Below, piece after piece: positions 45,722-53,993 of a stretch of DNA of 64,000 nucleotides. A model generated the notes under the pieces. That model made no database searches, was not told the origin of the DNA, and saw only the letters and a program-made list of their open reading frames with translations. Source of the stretch: Alphaproteobacteria bacterium (GTDB lineage: Bacteria; Pseudomonadota; Alphaproteobacteria; Bin65); contig JAJEGH010000046.1 of assembly GCA_022819985.1 (NCBI GenBank), positions 1 to 64,000 on the forward strand, written 5' to 3'. The position numbers were made by a program, and so were the translations under genes. The number at the start of each line of letters is the position of its first letter. Positions within the stretch are counted from its first letter, which is position 1.

Positions 45722-46609
45722 TCATTCCGCGGCCGCCATGCGGACGTAGAGCGCGAGGAGCGCGCTCTCCGGGGCCTGGTCGGTCATGTGGACGATATAG
45801 GACCAGCCGATGCTGCGGGCGATGTCGCGCAGGCCGGCCTGGTGTTCGGCCATGCGGTCGATATATTCGCTGCGGACATTCTCGACCCGCTTGATCAGGA
45901 TGCGGCCCTCGTCTTCCAGCCCCTCGAAGCGCGTCCGGCCGCCGAAGGGCAGATCGGCTTCCGCCGGGTCCAGCACCTGCACGATATGCCCGCCGATCCG
46001 GTTGCCGGCGAACTGGCGCAGCCGCCGGTCGATCTCTTCCAGCGGACTCAGGAAATCGCCGAACAGCGCGATCCGGCTGTAGCGCGGCAAATTCTCGAAT
46101 CGCGGCAGTTCCAGCGATTGCCGTTCCAGCGCGTCGCCGAGCAGGTTGAAGGCCAGCCGTTCCAGCGCGACGCTGCTGGCCGACGGGCGCTCGTCGATGC
46201 CGAGCAGGCCGATCCGCTCGCCGGCGCGCGTCAGCAGCGACGCCAGCGCCAGCAGCAGCAGGTCCGCCCGGTCGCGCTTCTCCGGGAGCTTGCGGCCGGA
46301 GGACCAGCGCATCGAGGCCGAGGCGTCGCGCCACAGCCAGACGCTCTGGGCCGCCGCCCACTCGGTCTCGCGGATATAGAGACGGTCCGACTTGGCCGAC
46401 TGGCGCCAGTCGATACTGCGCACGGAATCGCCGGCCTCGTAGCGCCGGAACTGCCAGAAGGTTTCGCCCAGGCCGACCCGCCTGCGGCCGTGGACCCCCT
46501 GGTCGACGGTGGCGGCGACGCGCTGCGCAGCGACCAGCAGGGGCGGCAGCCGGCTGGCGCTGGCCTCGGCCTGGCGCCGGACGGCAAATCGGGGGGCGGG
46601 CGCAGGCAT
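45722..46609 (-). CDS. DUF58 domain protein
   Basis: A 295-residue DUF58 protein, a von-Willebrand-like fold that partners MoxR ATPases. The conserved central part reads FRRYEAGDSVRSIDWRQSAK, then LYIRETEWAAAQSVWLWRDA with ASMRW matching the degenerate MIDAS aspartate-serine pattern. Residues about 180-230 carry SLELPRFENLPRYSRIALFG and the C-terminal part is mixed alpha/beta. It follows moxR by 15 bases. Confidence 0.88.
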   Translation of the reverse strand: MPAPAPRFAVRRQAEASASRLPPLLVAAQRVAATVDQGVHGRRRVGLGETFWQFRRYEAGDSVRSIDWRQSAKSDRLYIRETEWAAAQSVWLWRDASASMRWSSGRKLPEKRDRADLLLLALASLLTRAGERIGLLGIDERPSASSVALERLAFNLLGDALERQSLELPRFENLPRYSRIALFGDFLSPLEEIDRRLRQFAGNRIGGHIVQVLDPAEADLPFGGRTRFEGLEDEGRILIKRVENVRSEYIDRMAEHQAGLRDIARSIGWSYIVHMTDQAPESALLALYVRMAAAE

Positions 46610-46624
46610 CGCTCCGGTCCGCGC

Positions 46625-47689
46625 CTAACGCAGGGGATCGCACATCTGCCCGATGACGTGTTCCACCGCAATACCGTCGGCGCGCGCCGCGAAATTGAGC
46701 GCCATGCGGTGCCGCAGGACCGGCGCCGCCAGCGCCACGACATCGTCGACCGACGGCGCCAGCCGGCCGTGCAGCACCGCGCGGGCGCGGCAGGCCAGCA
46801 TCAGCGCCTGGCTGGCGCGCGGGCCGGGCGCCCAGGCCACATGGTCCCTGACCGCATCGAGATCGGTCGATTCCGGCCGGCCGCGCCGGGTCAGGCCGAG
46901 GATCGCTTCGAGCACGCTCTCGCCGACCGGGAGCTGGCGAATCAGGCGCTGCGCCCGGCGCAGGGCTTCGGGCGCAATCACCTGCGCGGGCCGCTCCTCG
47001 CTCGCGCCGGTGGTCGCCAGCAGCATCTGGCGCTCGGACGCCAGTTCCGGATAGCGGACATCGACCTGGAGCAGGAAGCGGTCGAGCTGCGCTTCGGGCA
47101 GCGGATAGGTGCCTTCCTGCTCCAGCGGATTCTGGGTGGCGAGGACGTGGAACGGCTCCGGCAGGGCATGGTATTGCCCGGCGATCGAGACCCGGTGCTC
47201 CTGCATCGCCTGCAACAGCGCCGACTGGGTCCGCGGGCTCGCCCGGTTGATTTCGTCGGCCATCAGCAGCTGGCAGAAAACCGGCCCCTGGATGAAGCGG
47301 AAGGCGCGCCGGCCGCTGTCCTGCTCTTCCAGCACTTCGGAACCCAGGATGTCGGCGGGCATGAGGTCCGGCGTGCACTGGATGCGGTTGGTCTCGAGGC
47401 CCAGCACGATCGAAAGCGTCTCGACCAGCTTGGTCTTGGCCAGGCCCGGCACGCCGATCAGCAGAACATGGCCGCCGGACAGCAGCGTCACCAGCGTCTG
47501 CTCGATCACCTCCCGCTGACCGAAGATGATGCGTTCGACCCCGTCGAGAACCCGGGTCAGCGTCTCGCCGAGCCGCTCCAGTTCGGCAACGGCCTTGTCA
47601 GCCGGATCGCCGGCTACAAGATTTCCGGTTACAAGATTTTCGGTGTCGCCGGTCGGCGAAGGGGCGGCGGGATCGATGGACAACGGCAA
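46625..47689 (-). CDS. MoxR family AAA+ ATPase
   Basis: A 354-residue AAA+ ATPase. Walker A is GVPGLAKTKLVE, Walker B is LLMADEINRASPRTQSALLQ, sensor 1 is FHVLATQNPLEQEGTYPLPE and the following AQLDRFLLQVDV is the MoxR signature. MoxR proteins act as chaperones for partner complexes containing von-Willebrand domains, as found in the three genes behind. The open frame begins at TTG 47689; the TTG two codons later has AGGAG 7 bases upstream and is more likely. The N-terminus holds two 15-base tandem units (47612-47641) encoding NLVTGNLVAG. Confidence 0.9.
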   Translation of the reverse strand: MPLSIDPAAPSPTGDTENLVTGNLVAGDPADKAVAELERLGETLTRVLDGVERIIFGQREVIEQTLVTLLSGGHVLLIGVPGLAKTKLVETLSIVLGLETNRIQCTPDLMPADILGSEVLEEQDSGRRAFRFIQGPVFCQLLMADEINRASPRTQSALLQAMQEHRVSIAGQYHALPEPFHVLATQNPLEQEGTYPLPEAQLDRFLLQVDVRYPELASERQMLLATTGASEERPAQVIAPEALRRAQRLIRQLPVGESVLEAILGLTRRGRPESTDLDAVRDHVAWAPGPRASQALMLACRARAVLHGRLAPSVDDVVALAAPVLRHRMALNFAARADGIAVEHVIGQMCDPLR

Positions 47690-47773
47690 TCTCCTGGCTT
47701 GGCCTGATTTGGCGGGCGGCAGGCGGAAGGGCGCCGCGGTTCACAGCGCGACGGGAGCGGCAGGGACAACCGA

Positions 47774-48352
47774 ATGGCCGGGAAAGAACCGGAACCGCCG
47801 ACCGGCGCCGATCGCCGGAAGTTTCAGGCCATGGTGCGCGATTTGCACATGCGGATCGGGTTCGACGGAACGTGGTACTATCATAACTCCCCGATCCGCA
47901 GGTTGCCGCTGGTAAAGTTGTTTGCAAGCGTACTGCATCGCGACGATGCCGGGGAATATTGGCTCATAACGCCGGTCGAAAAGGGCCGCATCGAGGTCGA
48001 GGACGTTCCATTCGTGGCGGTCGAGATGAGGGTTCAGGGCGAAGGACGCAACAGGAGCGTGACGCTGCGCACCAATATTGACGACAATGTGACTGTCGGT
48101 CCGGCGCATCCCCTGCGGGTCGTGTGCGATCCGCAGACCGGCGAGCCGCGCCCCTATGTCCGCTTGCATCGCGGCCTGGAGGCCCGGCTGTCCCGGCCGG
48201 TCTTCTACGAGCTGGTCGAGCTGGGCGAGGAAACGCCGGCGGGCGCCGCCGATGCGGATTCCGCAGGCGCGGATTTCGGCGGCGCGAATTTCGGGATTTG
48301 GGCCGGCGGCCGGTTCTGGCCGCTCGGCAGCCTCGACGGAGAGGCGTTATGA
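47774..48352 (+). CDS. DUF1285 family protein
   Basis: A 192-residue cytoplasmic protein of the DUF1285 family, function unknown. The family core reads IGFDGTWYYHNSPIRRLPLV then KLFASVLHRDDAGEYWLITP, VPFVAVEMRV and the C-terminal VRLHRGLEARLSRPVFYELV. Residues about 160-178 contain a 15-base duplication (48266-48295) giving GADFGGANFG. Its stop overlaps the Nudix gene start (TTATGA), and it is divergent from moxR. Confidence 0.82.
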   Translation: MAGKEPEPPTGADRRKFQAMVRDLHMRIGFDGTWYYHNSPIRRLPLVKLFASVLHRDDAGEYWLITPVEKGRIEVEDVPFVAVEMRVQGEGRNRSVTLRTNIDDNVTVGPAHPLRVVCDPQTGEPRPYVRLHRGLEARLSRPVFYELVELGEETPAGAADADSAGADFGGANFGIWAGGRFWPLGSLDGEAL

Positions 48353-48999
48353 ACCGGCGGCTCGTCGCCGAACTGCTCGCCGGGTCGCTGCCCCGGCTGC
48401 GCGACCCGCTCGACCCGGACGCGGCGGTTGCGCGCCGCCGGTCGCCCCTGCGCGGCGACCATATCGTCGACGCCCGGGTGCGCATTCCGGAGACCCTGCG
48501 CAACGCAGCGGTCCTCGTGCCGCTGGTCGATCACCCCGGCGGTATGAATGTCCTGCTCACCCGGAGAACCGACGATCTGCAACATCACGCCGGGCAGGTC
48601 GCCTTCCCCGGCGGCCGGCTGGACGAGACGGACCGCGATCCGGTCCACACCGCGCTGCGCGAAGCGGAAGAGGAAATCGGCTTGCCGCCGGGCGCGGTCG
48701 ACATCGTCGGCCGGCTGGACGACTACATCACCGGAACCGGCTATGTCGTGGCGCCGATCGTCGGCTTTGTCGCGCCGGACCGGGAGTATGTTCCCGATCC
48801 TGCGGAAGTGGACGAGGTGTTCGAGGTTCCGCTGGACTTTTTCATGGACCCGGCGAACCACACGCAGGAAACCAAACGGTGGAAGGGCATCGAGCGGACG
48901 TTTTACGCCATGCCCTGGAACGGCCGGTATATCTGGGGCGCGACGGCGGCGATGCTCGTCAACCTCTACGAAGTCCTCACCCGGAAAGCGGCGGCCTAG
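48349..48999 (+). CDS. Nudix hydrolase, CoA pyrophosphatase type
   Basis: A 216-residue Nudix hydrolase. The Nudix box GGRLDETDRDPVHTALREAE then EEIGL is complete, and the preceding LLTRRTDDLQHHAGQVAFPG is the UPF0035 motif that marks CoA and peroxisomal-type CoA diphosphatases, which split CoA into 3',5'-ADP and phosphopantetheine. The start ATG at 48349 overlaps the DUF1285 stop; the open frame upstream is a shadow of that gene. Next gene DUF6111 follows after 13 bases. Confidence 0.87.
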   Translation: MNRRLVAELLAGSLPRLRDPLDPDAAVARRRSPLRGDHIVDARVRIPETLRNAAVLVPLVDHPGGMNVLLTRRTDDLQHHAGQVAFPGGRLDETDRDPVHTALREAEEEIGLPPGAVDIVGRLDDYITGTGYVVAPIVGFVAPDREYVPDPAEVDEVFEVPLDFFMDPANHTQETKRWKGIERTFYAMPWNGRYIWGATAAMLVNLYEVLTRKAAA

Positions 49000-49012
49000 G
49001 ACGCCTGGAGCC

Positions 49013-49264
49013 ATGGTGCGCACGATCATCCAGCAACTGGCGATCTTCCTCGTCCCGCTGCTGCTCTATTTTATCTATTTCCAGATCGAGCGCCGACGCG
49101 CCCGCAAGAAGGGCCTGCCGGCCCCGCGCTGGGAGGACAGCCCCTGGTTCTGGATCGTCCTGTCCGGGCTGGTCCTGACCGTGGCGGCCTTCATCCTGTT
49201 CGCCGTGCTGAAGGACGCCAATCCGCTCAACCCGGTCATTCCGCCCACCGGGCCGCAGACCTGA
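49013..49264 (+). CDS. DUF6111 family small membrane protein
   Basis: An 83-residue inner-membrane protein with two helices: residues 7-22 (QQLAIFLVPLLLYFIYFQIE) and 45-66 (WFWIVLSGLVLTVAAFILFA). A basic cytoplasmic loop (RRRARKKGLPAPRWEDSP) lies between. This matches the DUF6111 family, found in alphaproteobacteria between a Nudix gene and cca; function unknown. It begins 13 bases after the Nudix stop and ends 15 before cca. Confidence 0.78.
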   Translation: MVRTIIQQLAIFLVPLLLYFIYFQIERRRARKKGLPAPRWEDSPWFWIVLSGLVLTVAAFILFAVLKDANPLNPVIPPTGPQT

Positions 49265-49279
49265 AGCCTGCGCACGGCC

Positions 49280-50644
49280 ATGCCGGCATCGGCCAGCAGC
49301 GAAACGGGCGCGACGGACGTCCGGATCTCCGAAGCCTGGATGGCCGGGCCGGCGGTCGCGCCCGTAATGGCGGCGCTCGGCGAGGGCGGCGTGGACGTCC
49401 GCTTCGTCGGCGGCTGCGTGCGCGATGCGCTGCTCGGAAGCCCGGCGATCGGAAGTCCGGTGGTCGGAAGTCCGGTAGCCGATATCGATATCGGCGTTCC
49501 GCTGCCGCCGGACGAAGCGGTCCGCCGGCTCGAAGCCGCCGGGCTGCGGGCCGTGCCGACCGGCATCGCCCACGGCACGGTCACAGCCGTTTCGGCCGGC
49601 TCGGGCTTCGAGGTCACGTCGCTGCGCCGGGATGTCGAGACCGACGGGCGGCGGGCGGTCGTCGCCTTCACGGACGAATGGCGCGAGGACGCGCTGCGCC
49701 GAGATTTCACGATCAACGCGCTGTCGCTGCGCCCGGACGGGTCGGTGTTCGACTATTTCGGCGGCCTGGCCGATCTCGCGGCGCCGCGCATCCGCTTCGT
49801 CGGCGATCCGGAGGAGCGGATCCGGGAGGACTATCTGCGCATCCTGCGCTTCTACCGCTTCGCGGCGCGCTTCGGAATTGCCGCCGGCGACCCGGCAAGC
49901 CGGGCGGCCTGCACGGCCCATGCCGGGCGGATCGGGAAGCTGTCGCGCGAGCGGGTCGGCCAGGAATTCCTCAAGACGCTCACCGCGCCGCTGGCCGGCG
50001 AGGCCGTGGAGGCCATGGCGGCGGACGGCATTCTGGCGGCCGTCGCCGATACGGCCTGGGAGCCGGCGCGCTTCCGGCGCATGGCGGCGCTGGAGGCCGA
50101 ACTGGCGCTGCTGCCCGATCCGGTCCGGCGGCTCGCGGCCCTGGTCGGCGACGCCGGGCGGGCGGACGCTGTCGGCCGCTCCCTGCGCCTGTCCCGCAAG
50201 CAGGCCGACCGGCTGCTTGCGATTCTGCAACTGGCGCCGGAAGCCGTGCCGGACCCGGGCGTTGCGGCTGAAGGCTCAGCGCAGCGTCGGGCTCAAAGCA
50301 GGGCCATGCGCGCCGCCTTCTACCGGCATGGCGCGGGACCATGGCGGGATGCGTCGCTGCTCGCCGCCGCGTCGCGGGACGCCGGCGATGCCGGGCCGCT
50401 GCGCGATCTGGTACAGGCGGCGGCGGGCTGGCAACGGCCCGTCCTGCCCGTGCGCGGCGCCGATCTGGCCGCCCGCGGCATCGCCGGGCCGGCGGTCGGC
50501 ACGGGGCTGAAATTCGTCGAGCGCTGGTGGATCGCGCAGGATTTCCAGCCGGGCCGCGAGGCGGCGCTCGAAAAGCTCGAAGAGGCGATCGCGCTGGTGC
50601 GCGGGATGCGGGACGGAATGGAAGACGGCCCGGGCGAACCGTAG
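49280..50644 (+). CDS. cca: CCA tRNA nucleotidyltransferase
   Basis: A 454-residue class II nucleotidyltransferase that builds or repairs the tRNA 3' CCA end. The head domain has FVGGCVRDALLG and the DxD motif DIDIG, then RRDVETDGRRAVVAFTDEWR and DALRRDFTINALS. The template residues (E/D-x-x-R) fall in EERIREDYLRILRFYRFAAR near residue 190. Between GGCVRDALLG and DIDIG three 15-base tandem units (49436-49480) insert GSPAIGSPVVGSP, lengthening a loop next to the active site, which is unusual. Follows DUF6111 by 15 bases. Confidence 0.93.
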   Translation: MPASASSETGATDVRISEAWMAGPAVAPVMAALGEGGVDVRFVGGCVRDALLGSPAIGSPVVGSPVADIDIGVPLPPDEAVRRLEAAGLRAVPTGIAHGTVTAVSAGSGFEVTSLRRDVETDGRRAVVAFTDEWREDALRRDFTINALSLRPDGSVFDYFGGLADLAAPRIRFVGDPEERIREDYLRILRFYRFAARFGIAAGDPASRAACTAHAGRIGKLSRERVGQEFLKTLTAPLAGEAVEAMAADGILAAVADTAWEPARFRRMAALEAELALLPDPVRRLAALVGDAGRADAVGRSLRLSRKQADRLLAILQLAPEAVPDPGVAAEGSAQRRAQSRAMRAAFYRHGAGPWRDASLLAAASRDAGDAGPLRDLVQAAAGWQRPVLPVRGADLAARGIAGPAVGTGLKFVERWWIAQDFQPGREAALEKLEEAIALVRGMRDGMEDGPGEP

Positions 50645-50676
50645 CCGCGCACACCGACCGGAAGGGAGTACCGACC

Positions 50677-50991
50677 ATGAACGAAACTGCAAGCGAGCGC
50701 GTCGGCCCGATGCCGAATCCGCCGCACCTGGGCGAACTGGTCCGCGAGAGCATGGACGATGCAGGCTGGAACGTGACCGGGACGGCAGCGCGCCTCGGTT
50801 GCGCGCGCGGAACGCTGTCGCGCCTGCTGAACGGCAACTCGGGCTTGTCCGCGAACATGGCGCTGGCGCTGGAGGATATCGGCTGGGGCACGGCCGATCA
50901 CTGGATGCGGATGCAGGCGAGCTACGAACTTGCGCAGGCGCGGCGGGAGAGGGCTGTCGGCGAAGGGCGGGTGGGGGCGCTACATATGTGA
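50677..50991 (+). CDS. HigA-family antidote-like XRE regulator without a partner toxin
   Basis: A 104-residue helix-turn-helix protein of the HigA addiction-module family: PNPPHLGELVRESMDDAGWN then VTGTAARLGCARGTLSRLLN and GNSGLSANMALALEDIGWGT, ending ADHWMRMQASYELAQARRER. The GGAAGGGAG site lies upstream of the ATG at 50677. A HigB toxin gene would be expected directly upstream, but only 32 bases separate it from cca, and none lies downstream. It is an orphan regulator or the remnant of a pair. Confidence 0.8.
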   Translation: MNETASERVGPMPNPPHLGELVRESMDDAGWNVTGTAARLGCARGTLSRLLNGNSGLSANMALALEDIGWGTADHWMRMQASYELAQARRERAVGEGRVGALHM

Positions 50992-51027
50992 CCCAGTCTC
51001 AACTCTGCGCTACGGAATTGGAAATCT

Positions 51028-51771
51028 TCACTGATGTTGGCGTTCGTCAACTGTCGTCGCTTGCGACTCTGAACTTGGATCTGCCCCTTGTCTCATATAC
51101 GGCTTCAAATCACCGGCCTTGAGTTTGTCCAGCGCAGTCAGGCGCTTTCCAAGTTCTTCAAGACTCAACACTCCATCCCGATGCAGTCGAAATAAAAACT
51201 TGTCGGCATCCATTGCTCCTTTCCTGTTGTTCGCCTCCCGCGAACACGCCACTACATTTCTGTATCCGTTGTTGCCATCCGGTCGTGAGACTACGTGGTC
51301 AATTACGAAGTTGGATTCGTTGAGTTCTTCCAGCGTGTAGAAGCAGCGTCTGCCTTCGCGTTCAAAAATCAACTGCCGATTCTCTTGAGTTTCGAAGAAA
51401 TCCATATCTTCTAGGGACACCACCGACTCCACGCCTTGGTCTAGGTTTAGCGTTAGTCCCGGGATTTCGCCAAGCGGAACCACTCGAATCCGCGTACCAC
51501 TGTGTTCTGTCCGCACTTTCAAAATAACTCCCTTCTCTTCCAAAGAATCCAGCTTTTTTCTACAGGTATTTTCAGACATAGGGCTGCCTTGCTGTCCAGC
51601 TCCTAGACTCATTTTAGTGCGGGCTGATTTGAAGCCAATTACGGCTTCTTCAGCACCGATCAACGTGGTGTGACGGAGAATGTACGCATAAATTGCATGT
51701 TCATACGCGTCAAGCATGGGTGCCAGGTAATCAATGAACTGGCAATAAGTGTCTTGGAAGGGAGTGGTCAT
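51028..51771 (-). CDS. HNH-type nuclease-like protein with N-terminal winged-helix region
   Basis: A 247-residue protein of clearly lower GC than its neighbours. The N-terminal 110 residues resemble a winged-helix regulator: YEHAIYAYILRHTTLIGAEE, then MSENTCRKKLDSLEEKGVIL. The C-terminal part (about 155-205) has an HNH-endonuclease outline: RRCFYTLEELNESNFVIDHV then SRPDGNNGYRNVVACSREAN and NRKGAM, with the D-H, N and N-x-x-K positions of the HNH fold but without the CxxC zinc knuckles. This fusion is typical of mobile or defence-type genes. It sits alone between the orphan HigA gene and a decayed NYN gene. Confidence 0.65.
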   Translation of the reverse strand: MTTPFQDTYCQFIDYLAPMLDAYEHAIYAYILRHTTLIGAEEAVIGFKSARTKMSLGAGQQGSPMSENTCRKKLDSLEEKGVILKVRTEHSGTRIRVVPLGEIPGLTLNLDQGVESVVSLEDMDFFETQENRQLIFEREGRRCFYTLEELNESNFVIDHVVSRPDGNNGYRNVVACSREANNRKGAMDADKFLFRLHRDGVLSLEELGKRLTALDKLKAGDLKPYMRQGADPSSESQATTVDERQHQ

Positions 51772-51979
51772 TCACAAATTCTCCAGCATCTGATTTCGGC
51801 AACACATACAAAATACATCATTATTTGTCCAACTTCCATTGCCCCGATGATCAATCGTCTAATGTGTTCTGTAACTTCGACCGGACGCGCATCGGCGGAG
51901 TGTGCGCACCGGACTGCGCAGCGGCTTGGCGTTCTCACCGCGGTCGTAAACTTCGTTCGGCACGCTGCGCCGGGCAGGG

Positions 51980-52557
51980 TCAATCGGGCCAATCGGCGTC
52001 CCGCACGAAATCGGCGTGCCACGTCAGTTCCGCCGCGAGCCTCTGTCCGGGAAAGCGGATGAGCACGACGTGAAGGCCGGAAACCCGGGCCAGTTTCATC
52101 GCGGGAAGGCAATCGGTGTCCCCGGTTATGAGGATGATGCGGTCGACCGTTTTTCTGGTGGCATGGGCGGCGATATCCAGGCCGAGCCTCATATCGACGC
52201 CCCTTTTTCTCGAAGCGCGGCTTGAAATCGTCGTCCGAGAGCGGCTGCGAGGCGCCGGGCCGTTTCAGGACGAAGCCCCGGAATTTCAGCGTGCCGCGCC
52301 GCACGGCAAACTACGGCTTGGCGGCGAGTTCCTTCAACCAGGTGTCCGATCCCCTGAAGTCGGCCGGTCTGCCGGAAACCGGCAAAAGCGGGCTGCCCCG
52401 GTAGGGCGCGCAATCGTAGTAGAGATTGCGCAACAGGCTCTCGTCGGGCGCGATGCAGGCACGGGCGATTTTCTCAATATAGTCGGGAACGTAGGATCGG
52501 CCGGCCTGCCGGGCCAGAACCGGGAGATGTCCGCTGTCGATGAATATTGCTGCTTTC
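51980..52557 (-). pseudogene. Decayed NYN-domain (LabA/DUF88-like) gene
   Basis: Translation on the minus strand gives a continuous NYN-domain pattern once three lesions are bridged. From 52557: AAIFIDSGHLPVLARQAGRS then ESLLRNLYYDCAPYRGSPLL and WLKELAAKP, an in-frame TAG at 52311-52313, then FAVRRGTLKFRGFVLKRPGA and DDDFKPRFEKKG. One extra G in the run at 52203-52206 then shifts the frame, after which VDMRLGLDIAAHATRKTVDR and ILITGDTDCLPAMKLARVSG follow to a stop at 51980. No start codon is seen before the first recognisable residue. NYN proteins are PIN-like nucleases; this one would not be made. A single homopolymer sequencing error could explain the frameshift, but not the stop. Confidence 0.75.
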
Positions 52558-52559
52558 GA

Positions 52560-52596
52560 CGAAAAGAACCCTCCGCGGTCTGTGCCGCGGAGGGTC
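52560..52596 (-). terminator. Intrinsic terminator downstream of hemF
   Basis: On the minus strand ACCCTCCGCGG and CCGCGGAGGGT form a perfect 11-bp stem around a six-base loop (52568-52595 on the plus strand), directly followed by the T-rich TCTTTT. It lies about 140 bases beyond the hemF stop on the same strand, and directly ahead of the decayed NYN gene. Confidence 0.8.
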
Positions 52597-52736
52597 CTGC
52601 AACATGCCCGCCTACGGGCGTAGCGGATACTGGACGCTGCGTATGGGCGCAGCCGGTGGTTATGTCAACCGGCTCGCGGCCAGGCGGGAGATGGGCCGCG
52701 CAACCGGCTCCGCGACCGCGGGGAGAAACCCGCCGC

Positions 52737-53642
52737 TCACGGCCAGCGGACTTCCGGCGGCAGGGACATCAGGATGGCCTCGACGTTGCCGCCGGTCATC
52801 AGGCCGAATTTGGTGCCGCGGTCGTAGAGCAGGTTGAACTCGACATAGCGGCCCCGGCGGACGAGCTGGGTTTCGCGGTCGGCTGCGGTCCAGGTTTCGC
52901 CGAGATGCCGGCGCACGATCGCCGGATAGGCTTCGAGCAGGGCTTCGCCGACCGCCCGGGTGAAGGCGAAGGTCTCGTCCCAGCCGTCGTTCAGCCGGTC
53001 GTAGAAGATGCCGCCGACGCCGCGCGCCTCGTTGCGGTGCGGCAGGAAGAAATAGCGGTCGCACCAGTCCTTGAAGCGCGTGTAATAGCCGGGGTCGTGG
53101 GCGTCGCAGGCCGCTTTCAGCGCGCTATGGAAGGCCGCCGTATCGGCGTCGTCCGGGACCGTCGGCGTCAGGTCGGCGCCGCCGCCGAACCAGCTTTCCG
53201 TCGTCGCGATATGGCGCGTGTTCATGTGCACGGCCGGGATTTTCGGCGAGCGCATATGCGCCACGAGGCTGATCCCGCTGGCCCAGAAGCGCGGATCCTC
53301 CGACGCGCCGGGGATCTGCTTGCGGAACTCTTCGGAGAACTCGCCGTAGACGGTCGAGACGTTGACGCCGACCTTTTCGAACACCCGGCCGCGCATCAGG
53401 GACATCACGCCGCCGCCGCCGGAATCGGAGTCGCCGGAACCGGAATTGGCGCCACCGTCGCCGGCCCGGCTCCAGGCCGTGCGCTCGAAGCGGCCGGCCG
53501 GCCCGCCGCCGGCCAGCTCCAGCGGTTCGCCCGCCAGTTCGTCCTCCAGGGCTTCGAAAGCCGTGCAGAGCCGGTCGCGCAGGGCCTCGAACCACTGGCG
53601 CGCTTCGGTCTTCTGCGTATCGGTGCCGGCTGCGGTGTCCAT
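52737..53642 (-). CDS. hemF: Oxygen-dependent coproporphyrinogen III oxidase
   Basis: A 301-residue enzyme that decarboxylates coproporphyrinogen III to protoporphyrinogen IX with oxygen, in haem synthesis. Conserved parts: [40 protein letters not shown] then [20 protein letters not shown] and [20 protein letters not shown]. Residues about 60-78 ([17 protein letters not shown]) form a Gly/Ser-rich insertion ahead of the usual GGGVMS motif; the underlying DNA is repetitive (GCCGGAATCGGAGTCGCCGG). Divergent from petABC across 351 bases, and served by the strong terminator at 52560. Confidence 0.93.
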   Translation of the reverse strand: MDTAAGTDTQKTEARQWFEALRDRLCTAFEALEDELAGEPLELAGGGPAGRFERTAWSRAGDGGANSGSGDSDSGGGGVMSLMRGRVFEKVGVNVSTVYGEFSEEFRKQIPGASEDPRFWASGISLVAHMRSPKIPAVHMNTRHIATTESWFGGGADLTPTVPDDADTAAFHSALKAACDAHDPGYYTRFKDWCDRYFFLPHRNEARGVGGIFYDRLNDGWDETFAFTRAVGEALLEAYPAIVRRHLGETWTAADRETQLVRRGRYVEFNLLYDRGTKFGLMTGGNVEAILMSLPPEVRWP

Positions 53643-53993
53643 GATTATGCCCGTTCGTCCGGCGCAATTTCACCCCCGGCCGGGCCGCGGGCCAGCCTCC
53701 GGTTTGCCGCAACGCCGCCGCGGCCGTTCCGCGCCGGCGGTCCGGCGTTCGATTACCGGGCGATCGCGGGACAGTCGTGGGGCGCTCGGGGAGAGTATTC
53801 CGGGGCGCTCAGGCGGTGATTTTCCCCTGCGTGCGGGCCGGATTCCGGCTGCCCGGATGTCTCTGCGTCGCGGTGTCACATTTCGCCTGCGAAAGGCCGG
53901 ACAATACCTTGGAACGCGCTGCGAAGCACCGCTAAGCGTGGTGTAACCTTCGGTTTTTATTGATTTTTCTCGAACGCCAAGGATTGGGAGCAG
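53643..53993. other. Divergent intergenic region hemF / petABC
   Basis: A 351-base gap with no gene that I can support. It must hold both the hemF and petA promoters; I see GTGTAACC and a T-rich stretch TTTTTATTGATTTTT at about 53941-53968 just before petA, and a possible short hairpin near 53925-53945, but no clear -35/-10 pair. Open frames here are shadows of GC-rich sequence. Confidence 0.5.
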
